From Enterococcus silesiacus (GTDB lineage: Bacteria > Bacillota > Bacilli > Lactobacillales > Enterococcaceae): 64,000 bases of DNA. Both the position numbers and the translations under genes were made by a program. The DNA lies in contig CP013614.1 in the NCBI GenBank assembly GCA_001465115.1, positions 1,426,001 to 1,490,000 of the forward strand, in the 5' to 3' direction. Every line of letters starts with the position of its first letter. Position 1 is the stretch's first letter. This document shows, piece by piece, positions 48,770 through 58,045 of the stretch. Under the pieces are notes generated by a model that was given only the letters and a program-made list of their open reading frames with translations, ran no database searches and was not told where the DNA came from.

Positions 48770-49318
48770 CTATTGTAGGTTCAATGAGATATAAGAAGGT
48801 TCGATAATTACTTTCGACATATTTTCTACATTAGGTAGCACTGTCCAATTTGGAACGATACTACGATTTGCTCTTACAAATAAAACCGTTCCCCCATAAA
48901 GACCTTCATTAATTGACATCGTTGTTTTGTACACTGGAGCCAGACCATTCACTTTTTCAATGTTAAAGCTCCAAATTTTTGTATCGCCATTAAAATAAGA
49001 TTCAGCAGGTGAATATGTCCCTACGAAATCAAAAATACGATCTTTTACGACGTAGGCAGCTTGAATACTATTTGTATCTGCCGTTACATGTGCATATTGA
49101 ACTTCACCTGAATAATCAGCGTAGCTCATGCCTGTGCTATTACTTCCATTATAAACACCTGAATTAATTCTCTTCCACGCACCATTAGCATTAAATGTAA
49201 ACGTCGCACCCTGATCCAAATCAAAGCTTTGTGCCTCAGCTTTCGAGCTATTTGCACCAACAGCAAAACAAACAGCAAACAATGTCATACAGATCAAAAT
49301 AATTCTACTTTTTTTCAT
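48770..49318 (-). CDS. Small secreted protein of unknown function
   Basis: 182 residues. Signal peptide (about 1-29, ends SSKAEA), then a beta-rich domain (TFTFNANGAWKRINSGVYNG, VLFVRANRSIVPNWTVL) with no LPXTG and no cysteine. Secreted and soluble or loosely attached. ATG 49318 has AAGGAG 9 bases before it; the track-length start at 49327 touches the ribosome site. Monocistronic. Not recognised. Confidence 0.75.
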   Translation of the reverse strand: MKKSRIILICMTLFAVCFAVGANSSKAEAQSFDLDQGATFTFNANGAWKRINSGVYNGSNSTGMSYADYSGEVQYAHVTADTNSIQAAYVVKDRIFDFVGTYSPAESYFNGDTKIWSFNIEKVNGLAPVYKTTMSINEGLYGGTVLFVRANRSIVPNWTVLPNVENMSKVIIEPSYISLNLQ

Positions 49319-49416
49319 TCGTTCCATCTCCTTATATATAAATTACTTCTCAACATTAACATAATTATGTTTATTTTTCAACACATTGTTAATTATTATT
49401 ATTTTTTAAAATTAAA

Positions 49417-49450
49417 TACCTTACAAAAAATAGATCTTTTTTGTAAGGTA
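49417..49450. terminator. Perfect inverted repeat upstream of the secreted-protein gene
   Basis: TACCTTACAAAAAA (49417-49430), 6-base loop, complement (49437-49450). Either a second terminator behind metQ or an operator of the secreted-protein gene. Confidence 0.5.
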
Positions 49451-49469
49451 TATTGACTCAAATAGTAAA

Positions 49470-49514
49470 TAAAAAAAACTGAAAACAGCTGTTGTTCCAG
49501 CCACTTTCAGTTTC
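49470..49514 (-). terminator. Terminator of the metNIQ operon
   Basis: On the minus strand AAACTGAAA ... GCTG ... CAGC ... TTTTCAGTTT, followed by a T-run, right after the metQ stop. Confidence 0.85.
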
Positions 49515-49526
49515 TACTATAACGTT

Positions 49527-50378
49527 TTATTTATCTACAGGTTTTACAGATCCATCCCATTTTTCAAGGATCCAATCTTGAATGTCTTTACTGTGTAATG
49601 CATCTACTAATTTTTTGATTTTATCACTGTCTTTATCTTCTGAGCGGACAGCTACGATATTTACATACGGAGAGTTGTCTTTTTCTAATAATAATGAGTC
49701 TTTCAATGGATTCAAGCCGGCACCGTAAGCAAAGTTAGCATTGATAGCCACGAGATCAGCTTCATCATTATTATAAGTCGTTGTTAAAACTTCAGGGTTA
49801 ATATTATGGATGAATTTTAAGTTTTTAGGATTTTTGTCAATATCTTCAAATGTCGCAGTTTCTAAATCAACACCCTCTTTAACTGTTACCAAATCAGCAT
49901 CTTGTAAAATCGTAATAATACGACCCCAATCAGATTCTGAATTTGAGGTAATGACCGTTGCACCCTCTTTTAAGTCTTTGATATCTTTGATTCGTTTTGA
50001 GTAAAGACCCATTGGCTCAATATGGATACCACCAGCGTTAGCAAAATCATACTTGTTTTCTTTGACTTGTAAATTAAAGTAAGGAATATGCTGGAAGTAA
50101 TTCGCATCGATATCGCCTTCAGCTAAGTTTTTATTAGGTAAAATATAATCATCGAATTGAACGATTTCCAAATCGACACCTTCTTTTTTAAGGATTGGTT
50201 TCACTTGCTCTAAAATCTCAGCATGAGGTGAAGCGGATGCGCCAACCTTTAAGACTGAGGATTCTTTATCAGATCTCGCTGACTTACTATCGTCTGTTTT
50301 GTCTTTTGCTCCACCACAAGCGACTAATCCAAACGTAACAACTGCTAATGCTGCTAAACCGAATAATTTCTTTTTCAT
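49527..50378 (-). CDS. metQ: Methionine ABC transporter substrate-binding lipoprotein MetQ
   Basis: 283 residues. Lipobox LVACGG near residue 21, then a NlpA/MetQ domain with PHAEILEQVKPILKKEGVDL, DANYFQHIPYFNL and ADLVAINANFAYGAGL. Captures methionine at the cell surface for MetNI. ATG 50378 follows GGAGG. Third gene of the T-box operon. Confidence 0.95.
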   Translation of the reverse strand: MKKKLFGLAALAVVTFGLVACGGAKDKTDDSKSARSDKESSVLKVGASASPHAEILEQVKPILKKEGVDLEIVQFDDYILPNKNLAEGDIDANYFQHIPYFNLQVKENKYDFANAGGIHIEPMGLYSKRIKDIKDLKEGATVITSNSESDWGRIITILQDADLVTVKEGVDLETATFEDIDKNPKNLKFIHNINPEVLTTTYNNDEADLVAINANFAYGAGLNPLKDSLLLEKDNSPYVNIVAVRSEDKDSDKIKKLVDALHSKDIQDWILEKWDGSVKPVDK

Positions 50379-50413
50379 ATTTATTTCCTCCAATTGTTTT
50401 CTATTTTGAATGT

Positions 50414-51103
50414 TTATCGTTTATCAGAACGTTTGACTAATTGATCACCGACAAACTGAATGATAAACACAATAACCAAGATTAACACTGTTGCAACTAA
50501 TGTAACGGTATTATTGTTGCGGCTAAATCCTTCTTGATAAGCTAAACCACCAAGACCGCCACCACCGATGATTCCTGCCATTGCAGTAAAACCAATCATC
50601 GTAATTGTCGTAAGCGTCACACCCGATAGTAACGCTGGGGTGCTTTCTGGAATCAGTACTTTAAAGATTTTTTGGATTCTAGAAGCGCCCATCGCATCTG
50701 CGGCTTCTAACACGCCACTATCTACTTCACGAAAGGCAATTTCAACTAATCGTGCATAGAACGGTGCCGCTGATACAATCAATGATGGAATGGCTGCTTT
50801 AGCACCGATTCCCGTACCAACCAGTTTTCTTGAAAAATCCATCAACAAGATAATCAATACGATATAAGGGATCGAACGAAAAATATTGCTGACGACTGAT
50901 AAAATACTATAACAAATTTTAGCAAAAGGGGATTTGTTCCGGCTTAAGCTATATAATAATAAACCTAATAAAAAACCAAAAATAATAACAAAAATCATCG
51001 CAACGACCGTCATAAACAACGTATCGATCGCCGCCTGTTGCATTGATTCCGGATTCACTCGGCTAAAGTTCAAATATTTCTCTGCAAATGTTTCATTCGC
51101 CAC
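50414..51103 (-). CDS. metI: Methionine ABC transporter permease MetI
   Basis: 229 residues with five to six membrane helices and the permease EAA loop EAADAMGASRIQKIFKVLIP. Membrane channel for methionine. Its start overlaps the metN end by 11 bases. Confidence 0.95.
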   Translation of the reverse strand: MANETFAEKYLNFSRVNPESMQQAAIDTLFMTVVAMIFVIIFGFLLGLLLYSLSRNKSPFAKICYSILSVVSNIFRSIPYIVLIILLMDFSRKLVGTGIGAKAAIPSLIVSAAPFYARLVEIAFREVDSGVLEAADAMGASRIQKIFKVLIPESTPALLSGVTLTTITMIGFTAMAGIIGGGGLGGLAYQEGFSRNNNTVTLVATVLILVIVFIIQFVGDQLVKRSDKR

Positions 51104-52130
51104 GGTGAATCACCTCCAAACCAACTTCTTTTTCTTTGAAAAACGTCAATGCTTTTTCTACTTCACTTGCCGTTCCAGTAATCATAACGGTTAATGTTCC
51201 AAATGCGCCTTCTTTGGCTTGCTGAACTTGTCCTTGAACCACATTGATATCTACCGCGAATTTACGAATTGCTTGTGAGATCACAGGTTCATTGGCATTA
51301 TCACCACTAAATTGCAGCGCTGCGACAAGTCCTGTTGGATTTTCTTTGATCAGTTCCTGTAATAACTCTTCTGTGTCTTCTTTTGGTTCTAATTCTTGTT
51401 GAACAAAGCGTTTTGTGACAGCTTGTTTAGGGTGTCTAAAGACTTCTAAAACATCGCCTTCTTCCACGATTTGACCAAGTTCCATTACAGCAACTTTGTT
51501 ACAAATCTTACGAATGACATGCATTTCGTGGGTAATCAATACAATCGTCAAATTCAACGTTTTATTGATTTCTAACAGCAGATCCAGCACTTCATCCGTT
51601 GTTTGTGGGTCTAATGCGCTCGTTGCTTCGTCACAAAGTAAGATTTCAGGATTATTAGCTAAGGCTCTGGCAATCCCCACACGCTGTTTTTGTCCACCAG
51701 ATAATTGACTTGGGTAAGCCTCGCCACGACCTTCTAAACCAACTAAACTTAAAAGTTCTTGTGCACGTTCCATTCTTACATTCTTTGGAACATTCGCTAA
51801 TTCTAAAGGTAACATGATATTTTCTAAAACTGTTCGCGACCATAATAAGTTGAAATGTTGAAAGATCATCCCAATTTTTTTACGAAATTGACGTAGCTCT
51901 CGGTTCGCCATTTGTGCTACATTCTGTCCTTGGATGATGACTTCTCCGGCTGTTGGCAGTTCTAAACCGTTTAATAAACGAACTAAAGTGCTTTTCCCTG
52001 CCCCAGAATAGCCGACAATACCATAAATATCACCCTGATCGACTGTTAGTGAAACATCTTTAACAGCTGTTACTTGTCCGCTTTTACCGGAAAATTGTTT
52101 TTGTACATGGTGCAATTCGATTAGAGGCAT
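51093..52130 (-). CDS. metN: Methionine ABC transporter ATPase MetN
   Basis: 345 residues. Walker A GYSGAGKST, signature LSGGQKQR, Walker B LLCDEATSALD, and a C-terminal NIL regulatory domain (about 268-345) that binds methionine in MetN proteins. First gene of the operon. GGAGGG precedes ATG 52130. Confidence 0.96.
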   Translation of the reverse strand: MPLIELHHVQKQFSGKSGQVTAVKDVSLTVDQGDIYGIVGYSGAGKSTLVRLLNGLELPTAGEVIIQGQNVAQMANRELRQFRKKIGMIFQHFNLLWSRTVLENIMLPLELANVPKNVRMERAQELLSLVGLEGRGEAYPSQLSGGQKQRVGIARALANNPEILLCDEATSALDPQTTDEVLDLLLEINKTLNLTIVLITHEMHVIRKICNKVAVMELGQIVEEGDVLEVFRHPKQAVTKRFVQQELEPKEDTEELLQELIKENPTGLVAALQFSGDNANEPVISQAIRKFAVDINVVQGQVQQAKEGAFGTLTVMITGTASEVEKALTFFKEKEVGLEVIHRGE

Positions 52131-52237
52131 TTTGTCCCCTCCACTTTCTTTGGTTTTGCTTCTTTTTTATTATACTACATGGTTTGCGCTGTGTTGTGAA
52201 ATAATTACAGATTCTTTTTATCATCTGGCTCGCTTAT

Positions 52238-52458
52238 TTCTTGTGCTACTCGTCTACCTTTTATTGACGTGGTAACTTGATAGTGACTTACTAGTATGGA
52301 AACTTCTCTCACTTCGCTCGCCAAGTACTGTTCAACATCTACTCTGGCACGCATACTTCTTGTGCTACTCGTCTACCTTTTATTGACGTGATAACTTGAT
52401 CGTGACTCACTAGTACGGAAACTTCTCTCACTAGGTTCGCCAAGTACTGTTCAACATC
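52238..52458. repeat. Two tandem 102-bp repeats between T-box terminator and metN
   Basis: Copy 1 at 52238-52339 and copy 2 at 52357-52458 differ at only a few positions; both begin TTCTTGTGCTACTCGTCTAC and end AGTACTGTTCAACATC. Period 119 bases. A hairpin (TTCAACA..AGTTTA with TAAACT..TGTTGAA, 52450-52483) adjoins copy 2. They lie in the metN 5' leader after the T-box terminator. Confidence 0.85.
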
Positions 52459-52487
52459 AGTTTACTTTGTAAACTGTGTTGAACATG

Positions 52488-52770
52488 CAAAAAGCCTCCG
52501 CCCCTGTCATTGATCTGACATAAGGACGAAAGCTTGTCTTTCGTGTTACCACCTTGATTTACCATTATTTCACAATAATAGCCTTATACAGTACTTGAAT
52601 TCGCATACTGTCGTGCTGTAACGGGCACGCCCGTAATAAGTTCACCTCTGCTCACTTATTCCGCTCAAAGACCATCTTCCATCTCAATCATGTTACCCAT
52701 TTTCAGCGAACAAGGCTCTCTTCAAACACTTTCGATATGTACTCTTCTTTTCAAAGCTTTTACTTTTATT
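52488..52770 (-). promoter_or_regulatory. T-box riboswitch, probably methionine-specific
   Basis: On the minus strand the leader shows the T-box core AAGGTGGTAACACG (about 52554-52541), a terminator (52534-52490) in which GCTTTCGTCCT pairs with GGGGCGGAGGC ahead of TTTTTG, and an upstream stem I with GAAGAGAGCC and an ATG-containing specifier loop. Uncharged tRNA binding would favour the antiterminator. Methionine specificity is inferred from the metNIQ genes and the ATG triplets in the specifier region. Confidence 0.85.
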
Positions 52771-52776
52771 GATGAA

Positions 52777-52805
52777 ATTATAGCAATATCCAAATCGCTT
52801 GTCAA
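52777..52805 (-). promoter_or_regulatory. Promoter of the T-box/metNIQ transcript
   Basis: TTGACA (52805-52800), 17-base spacer, TATAAT (52782-52777): a consensus sigma-A promoter. It begins 7 bases after the gcvH stop. Confidence 0.92.
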
Positions 52806-52811
52806 TTATTA

Positions 52812-53147
52812 TTACGCTTGGTTCAATTCTGCTTCATCAACATCTGTTAAAATTGCGATCCAAGCATTGGTTTGATCTGCATCATCTAATACGCTGGGAT
52901 CTTGTTCGGCCGCTTCATTAATAGCTACAATCGTTCCGCTGATTGGCGTACTAAATTCACTTACAGCTTTTTCAGCTTCCAATTCGATCAGTGAATCTCC
53001 TTTTTGCAGTGTTTGACCGACCTTTGGCATTGTTGCAAAAGTAATCGTACCTAAATCTTCTTGTGCTTCATTGGTTAACCCGATTTTATAACCATCACTC
53101 GTTTTTAAAACCCATAAACTGTCGATTATTTTCAATTCTTCAGCCAT
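52812..53147 (-). CDS. gcvH: Short glycine cleavage H-like lipoyl protein
   Basis: 111 residues, shorter than the usual 125-130. Lipoyl-lysine site in LIELEAEKAVSEFSTPISGT. No GcvT or GcvP gene is nearby; in such Firmicutes stand-alone GcvH acts as a lipoyl carrier in lipoate relay to other enzymes. It overlaps the ArsC-like gene by one base. Confidence 0.85.
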   Translation of the reverse strand: MAEELKIIDSLWVLKTSDGYKIGLTNEAQEDLGTITFATMPKVGQTLQKGDSLIELEAEKAVSEFSTPISGTIVAINEAAEQDPSVLDDADQTNAWIAILTDVDEAELNQA

Positions 53148-53503
53148 TAGTTAATAGCTCCTTCATAATCAGATTCTTTAAATCCGTTTGCTAAAAATTG
53201 ATCTCCTTTAACAAAAATCGGACGTTTGATCAACATACCGTCAGTCGCTAATAATTCACTTGCTTCTTTGATTGAAAAATCATTGACTTTATCTTTCAAC
53301 CCTTGTTCTCTATAACGAATACCGCTTGTATTAAAGAAACGGCGAACGGGTAAATCACTTTGCTCCATCCAGCTTGCTAATTGTTTTGCAGTTGGCGGAT
53401 TTTCAATCATATCGATCGTTTCGTATTTTACCTGTTTAGCATCTAACCAAGCCTTTGCTTTCTTACAAGTTGAACATTTTGGATACCAGAAAAATGTGTA
53501 CAT
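53147..53503 (-). CDS. ArsC/Spx-family thioredoxin-fold protein
   Basis: 118 residues. ArsC-like fold with CSTCKKAKAWL (CxxC) at the start, FFNTSGIRYREQGLKDK and LIKRPIFVKGDQFLANGF. Belongs to the YffB/Spx-like reductase group; a role as arsenate reductase is not implied. ATG 53503 follows AAGAAGG; the upstream frame to 53521 is unlikely. Cotranscribed with rodA and gcvH. Confidence 0.85.
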   Translation of the reverse strand: MYTFFWYPKCSTCKKAKAWLDAKQVKYETIDMIENPPTAKQLASWMEQSDLPVRRFFNTSGIRYREQGLKDKVNDFSIKEASELLATDGMLIKRPIFVKGDQFLANGFKESDYEGAIN

Positions 53504-53521
53504 TTTAACGCCTTCTTCCAT

Positions 53522-54706
53522 TTAATATTCTTCGATCGTTGCTTCTTTTTGATATTTCATAGACATAATCAAGCCCACACCTAGCATGTTTCCTAAAATC
53601 GAGGAGCCACCTTGACTGATAAACGGCAACGGAATCCCAGTTAATGGTAATAATCCGATATTGGCGCCGATATTCTCAAATACGTGGAATAAAATCATCA
53701 TGATAATCCCCGTTGCGATATAAGCATAAAATTCATTGTTTGTATCAAAACAAACACGGATCATGCGGTAAATCAAGATAAAGTAAAGCAAAATGATGAA
53801 ACAGCCACCAATAAAGCCATAATTTTCTCCGACAACAGTGAATATCATATCTGATTCTCTCACTGGCACATACACATCACTGACATTGAACCCTTTACCA
53901 AACAGACCGCCAGAGCCAATAGCAATCAAAGCCAAAGCTGGTTGCTGTGACCGATCTGGATCGTGGTGAAATGGCTTCATCCATAAATCGATCCGTTCAA
54001 ATTGATACGGTTTAAACCCAACTGAATAAAGAAATTCACGCCCTGAAGTTGTTGTTACAAGGTAGATGGTTCCTGCACCAATCAAGAGTGCAATTAAAAA
54101 TGTTGGTAAAATAATTTTCCAGGAAATGCCTGACATTAAGAATACACCGCCGAAAATTGCAAGGAAAACTAGCATTGTTCCAAAATCATCTTGTAGTAAA
54201 ATCAGGATGATCACAGGCATCGTGACTAATAGCATTTTACCAATCAGCCAAAAGTCTGATTTTATTGTGCGATTGACATTCTTCACATTATGCATTGTTA
54301 CAACATAAGCCAACATTAAAATAAACGCGACCTTCATTAATTCAGAAGGCTGAAATGTCGTTCCACCGATACTGATCCAGTTTTTAGAACCTGTTTGTGC
54401 TTCCAGAAAAGGATCATAAAATTTTAACAAGAGCCCCATCATGACCAAACCTATTGCATAGAAAATCGGTGTTAAACGCCATAGTAATTTTGAGCTAAAA
54501 TTCATAACAACAACAATGCTAACACCGCCGACTAAATACCAAAGTCCTTGTTTCATCAGCATATTGCCTATCTCTGGACGCATCGGGTCATTACTTAAAG
54601 CAACATATAATGACAGTATACCGATGATCGAAAGGAGAAATACAGGTAAAATCACACCATAGTCAATTCTATTATCTAAATTACGCATTAGTTTATTTTT
54701 ATTCAT
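53522..54706 (-). CDS. rodA: RodA/FtsW peptidoglycan polymerase
   Basis: 394 residues with about ten membrane helices. SEDS glycosyltransferase blocks include GTTFQPSELMKVAFILML, LLQDDFGTMLVFLAIFGGVF and LTGIPLPFISQGGSS. Length and N-terminus favour RodA (side-wall growth) over FtsW. First gene of the rodA-arsC-like-gcvH operon. Confidence 0.9.
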   Translation of the reverse strand: MNKNKLMRNLDNRIDYGVILPVFLLSIIGILSLYVALSNDPMRPEIGNMLMKQGLWYLVGGVSIVVVMNFSSKLLWRLTPIFYAIGLVMMGLLLKFYDPFLEAQTGSKNWISIGGTTFQPSELMKVAFILMLAYVVTMHNVKNVNRTIKSDFWLIGKMLLVTMPVIILILLQDDFGTMLVFLAIFGGVFLMSGISWKIILPTFLIALLIGAGTIYLVTTTSGREFLYSVGFKPYQFERIDLWMKPFHHDPDRSQQPALALIAIGSGGLFGKGFNVSDVYVPVRESDMIFTVVGENYGFIGGCFIILLYFILIYRMIRVCFDTNNEFYAYIATGIIMMILFHVFENIGANIGLLPLTGIPLPFISQGGSSILGNMLGVGLIMSMKYQKEATIEEY

Positions 54707-54719
54707 TCGTCATCCCTTT

Positions 54720-55190
54720 TCCTTAAATCATACGCTTTTTATTATAACTTTCTATAAGAAGAAAAGAAAGTATAGACTGGATGATTTTGGAAAAACTTTA
54801 GAGAATAGCAACGACTTGCTTTTTTCACTACCAAGGCAAAAAAGATCGATCAAGTCAAAAATAAAGCGAATGAGTGAATTTTTATTTTAGTCTTTTTTAG
54901 ATTTGAAAAATCGTTAGCTTCTATCATTTAAGCAATTATTTCAATTTACAATAGTAAATTTATTTTAAATAAATCTATAATTCAACTAATTTCGACTAAT
55001 TATTAAGATAAACTTAAGAAGCAAACTTTAATGTTACAGAAAAATGTTTTTACATTACAATTATTACATAATAATTACAGAGAGTGAAAAATGGAAATTG
55101 GTTTGATCCGTTAAACTCAGGAGCCTATATTTGACTATTCACTAGGTACCTAATGATTTTTATTTGTTAGAAATTAATGTTTATACTTAA
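54720..55190. other. Intergenic region between rodA and the lipoprotein genes
   Basis: About 480 AT-rich bases holding the divergent promoters of rodA and the first lipoprotein gene. No ORF and no conserved RNA structure recognised. Confidence 0.5.
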
Positions 55191-55215
55191 GTAAATGTTG
55201 GGAGGTGAAATAAAA

Positions 55216-55821
55216 ATGAAAAAAGCAGTTGGTCTTATTCTGATCTTATTATTTATAGCTGGATGTTCAAAACAATCAACTGATACTACAACAAAAGAAA
55301 CTAGCTACACTTCAACAAGTAGCACTCATAGTGCCTCTTCAGTTGAAAAGAAACAAACGAAAAGCGATACTTCAACTGCAAAAATCAGCACTTCCAACAG
55401 CACCGAGACGACTCAAACAACAAGTGTAGAGTCGACTAAATCATCAAGCTCAGCTCCAGCTGAACAAGAGAATGCTCAATCATTTGATCTCGTTAGTTAT
55501 CTTACAGCAAACTACCCGATCACCGGCGCACATTATACCGCTTCTGAAGATTCCTTTAATAAAGAAACAGGTCGTAAGGAGTATTCCGTAACAATCTTAC
55601 CAGATACAATCGAAAGTGATCAAACGATTACTGGGTCTTTTAAAGAAGATCATGGCGTAAGTGGGATGTCAGCAGCCGTGATAGATGCTGCAAACCGATT
55701 AATAGCTGATTTACCAAAAGTTGATACTTCACTGCATATTCATCATGTAGCTTGGATTTCGTATGATGGTAGTTACGACTTAATGCTCGTTCAAGATCGC
55801 GCTCAAGACACACTTAAATAG
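55216..55821 (+). CDS. Ser/Thr-rich lipoprotein
   Basis: 201 residues. Signal with lipobox LFIAGC (Cys at about 18), a long Ser/Thr/Gln linker (about 22-95), then a compact C-terminal domain (FDLVSYLTANYPITGAHYT, DGSYDLMLVQDRAQDTLK). ATG 55216 lies behind GGAGGTG. The following gene has the same build, so the two are related. Function unknown. Confidence 0.8.
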   Translation: MKKAVGLILILLFIAGCSKQSTDTTTKETSYTSTSSTHSASSVEKKQTKSDTSTAKISTSNSTETTQTTSVESTKSSSSAPAEQENAQSFDLVSYLTANYPITGAHYTASEDSFNKETGRKEYSVTILPDTIESDQTITGSFKEDHGVSGMSAAVIDAANRLIADLPKVDTSLHIHHVAWISYDGSYDLMLVQDRAQDTLK

Positions 55822-55884
55822 ATAAATGACTAATTTACCAGCCACTTACTCATAAAAATAACCCTGTTAGGAAGGTAAGTTAAA

Positions 55885-56388
55885 ATGAAAAAAATTATGA
55901 TGCTTATTACGATCTTATTATTTACGGCAGGATGTACCAAGCAAACAACCGATTCCACAAAAAAAACGTCAGATAGCTCAACTACAGCAATCAGTTCTAC
56001 GTCCGTTTCTTCGTCTAGTGCGTCTGCTGCTCCAACGTCGACTGAAAAACCCGTTGAAGCCACAGTGCCCTCAGAACCAGCAAAAGAAACAACTGAGCAA
56101 TCTGTATCCGTATCTGAACAACCAAGCGATACCACTCCTCAAAGTTTAAGAGGAACATGGGTAGGAAATAATGGCGAACAAGATCTTGAAGTAACTATCA
56201 CTGCAAACTCGATCATTACTAACGGACAAACCTACAAAATAACTAGCTATACTGAAAGCAATAACACGTTCACGCTACTGTGGGATACTACTGACATGGT
56301 TTCTTCTGGAAACCCACAACCATTTATCTATACCTACGTTCCAGAGACTGATGGAATGACAAATGGGCTTGATTTCCACAGAAAATAA
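55885..56388 (+). CDS. Ser/Thr-rich lipoprotein, related to the preceding one
   Basis: 167 residues. The first 25 residues (MKKIMMLITILLFTAGCTKQ) closely match the neighbour, with lipobox FTAGC, then a Ser/Thr/Pro/Glu linker and a different small C-terminal domain with LRGTWVGNNGEQDLEVTITA, like small lipocalin-type or DUF4767-like folds (unsure). AGGAAGG before ATG 55885. Confidence 0.8.
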   Translation: MKKIMMLITILLFTAGCTKQTTDSTKKTSDSSTTAISSTSVSSSSASAAPTSTEKPVEATVPSEPAKETTEQSVSVSEQPSDTTPQSLRGTWVGNNGEQDLEVTITANSIITNGQTYKITSYTESNNTFTLLWDTTDMVSSGNPQPFIYTYVPETDGMTNGLDFHRK

Positions 56389-56403
56389 TTATTCCTTAGT
56401 GAT

Positions 56404-56466
56404 GTAAAAAAAATAGTGACGTTTAAGAAACTGTAGTCAGTTTTTTAAACGTCACTATTTTTTTAC
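56404..56466. terminator. Bidirectional terminator after the lipoprotein genes
   Basis: AAAAATAGTGACGTTTAA pairs with TTAAACGTCACTATTTTT around a loop with GTAGTC; A and T runs on both sides. Confidence 0.85.
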
Positions 56467-56492
56467 TGATTTTTACTATTAATGATGAAAAA

Positions 56493-56678
56493 CTATTTTA
56501 CAATATCCAATACTTTTTCATAAGCCTCGATTTGAGCATATAAACGTTGGACTTGCAGTTCATTTTCAATATAGTTGATAGAGTTACCTAAGTTTTCTTG
56601 ACGTTTATCCTCTAAACGTTCGACTTCTTTCTTAGCTTCATTAGCTAATTTTGTGATTGTATCGACTTTTTCTGACAT
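56493..56678 (-). CDS. Small coiled-coil protein
   Basis: 61 residues, one long charged helix (heptads over most of the length), no Cys. ATAGGAGGAA precedes ATG 56678. Unrecognised; probably a real small gene because of the ribosome site and convergent terminator. Confidence 0.65.
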   Translation of the reverse strand: MSEKVDTITKLANEAKKEVERLEDKRQENLGNSINYIENELQVQRLYAQIEAYEKVLDIVK

Positions 56679-56699
56679 GATGCATTCCTCCTATATACT

Positions 56700-57370
56700 T
56701 AGTTATAAATCCAGTTTAGGCTTTTTTTTGAAAATACACAAAGATTATGTACGGATTCTCTTTAATGGGGGAAAAACGATAAAAAAACTCAATACCTTCA
56801 GTCAAGATGGTTTTGAATCTTCGCTCGATTCGAATTAACTATTTTTAAGGGAATTATCCTTAAGTAATTTCTGAATAAAATATCTTATTTCTTAATTGCC
56901 TACTATTGTTCAATTATCAGAAGTATAAAGCTTTATTCATATTATTTTTTATAATCGGCAGACCACAGATTAAAATTATAAGTATACCATTCAAAATTAA
57001 AGATAGTTCTTCATATTTGAAGACCTGCGTCATATACTCCAATTGTAAAATAGTCAACTAAAAAATTTTAGCCTTTTTTAACTGACATTTCTTAAAACAT
57101 TCCCCATCCATCTGCAGCAATAGTTACATAGCGTTATTTTTTTACGTAATTTCCTCTCAATTATCCTTAACAATGAAGTTTCCAATGACCTAATTATATC
57201 CCTCTTTTAGTGCCTTATAGTTTCTAATAATATACAAATCACTTTTAGAAGCCTCTTATATTTAACTATTAAAGTACCATGAACAGCTATACGAAAAGTC
57301 AAAACAGACAATCAAAGATTATTTTCTTAGAGATATAATGTGATCGATTACGTACAGTTTTAGTACATAC
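56700..57370. other. AT-rich stretch without genes
   Basis: About 670 bases between the small coiled-coil gene and the duplicated tRNA end. Only short shadow frames; nothing supported. Confidence 0.5.
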
Positions 57371-57375
57371 TAAAA

Positions 57376-57468
57376 GCCCGTCACACCAATGTCTAAGAAC
57401 ATTGATATATCAAGTTTTATCGCAATGCCAGCTGTAGGAATCGAACCTACGACCTATGCGTCACGAGT
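57376..57468 (-). repeat. Displaced tRNA-Thr 3' end plus terminator (distal att site)
   Basis: 57426-57468 repeats the 3' 43 bases of the tRNA-Thr gene (61920-61962) with two mismatches, and 57376-57425 repeats its terminator region with more changes. The 5' half of a tRNA is absent, so it is not a tRNA gene. It is the attachment-site duplicate left by integration into the tRNA. Confidence 0.85.
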
Positions 57469-57679
57469 TTTTTCTATACGTTATTTTTTAATAAAGAAAC
57501 GAGTAATATCGACCATTTCAATCTTTATAATATCGCATTAAATCAAACGTATTTTGACGTACTACCCACACTTGTACCCACAAACAAATTCTAAATACGT
57601 TATTTAATAAAAAATGAAAACTATCTTATTCTAGATAAAGAGGAACGATAGTTCGTATAATATTCCCAAGGTGATTAAA

Positions 57680-57961
57680 ATGAGATATGTTAAAACCGTA
57701 CATTTAAAAGAACATATACGACCAGTACAATATTTTTACTCGTTGCATCTCATGCCCTTTCGGAAAGCATCTTCCAAACGCCTGAACATCGAAGGAACGA
57801 TTTACAATCTGCGGTCCCTTTCCCAAGATAAACAAAAGAGATTATTTAGCAGTTTTCCCCTTGAAAAAATCGATCATTTTATCGTTTTGGAATATACAGA
57901 TCCGCATCAATATTTGACTTTATCAAGTAAAAAGGTTTATAAGAAGATAGACTTTAATTAG
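57680..57961 (+). CDS. Unrecognised 93-residue protein
   Basis: Basic protein beginning MRYVKTVHLKEHIRPVQYFY, no membrane helix. ATG 57680 follows AAGGTGA. A terminator lies downstream. Possibly a remnant element gene. Confidence 0.55.
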   Translation: MRYVKTVHLKEHIRPVQYFYSLHLMPFRKASSKRLNIEGTIYNLRSLSQDKQKRLFSSFPLEKIDHFIVLEYTDPHQYLTLSSKKVYKKIDFN

Positions 57962-57994
57962 AATTGCGGAATTGTGTGATAAAAGTGTATATAA

Positions 57995-58030
57995 ATAAAC
58001 CTACCTCATATTAAGGTAGGTTTATTTATC
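57995..58030. terminator. Bidirectional terminator
   Basis: ATAAACCTACCT (57995-58006), 7-base loop, AGGTAGGTTTAT (58014-58025), between convergent genes. Confidence 0.85.
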
Positions 58031-58045
58031 CAAATGACTACGAAT

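Noticed and set aside
57426..57468. Second tRNA-Thr gene
   Set aside because: Only the 3' half is present; the D-arm and 5' acceptor strand are missing.
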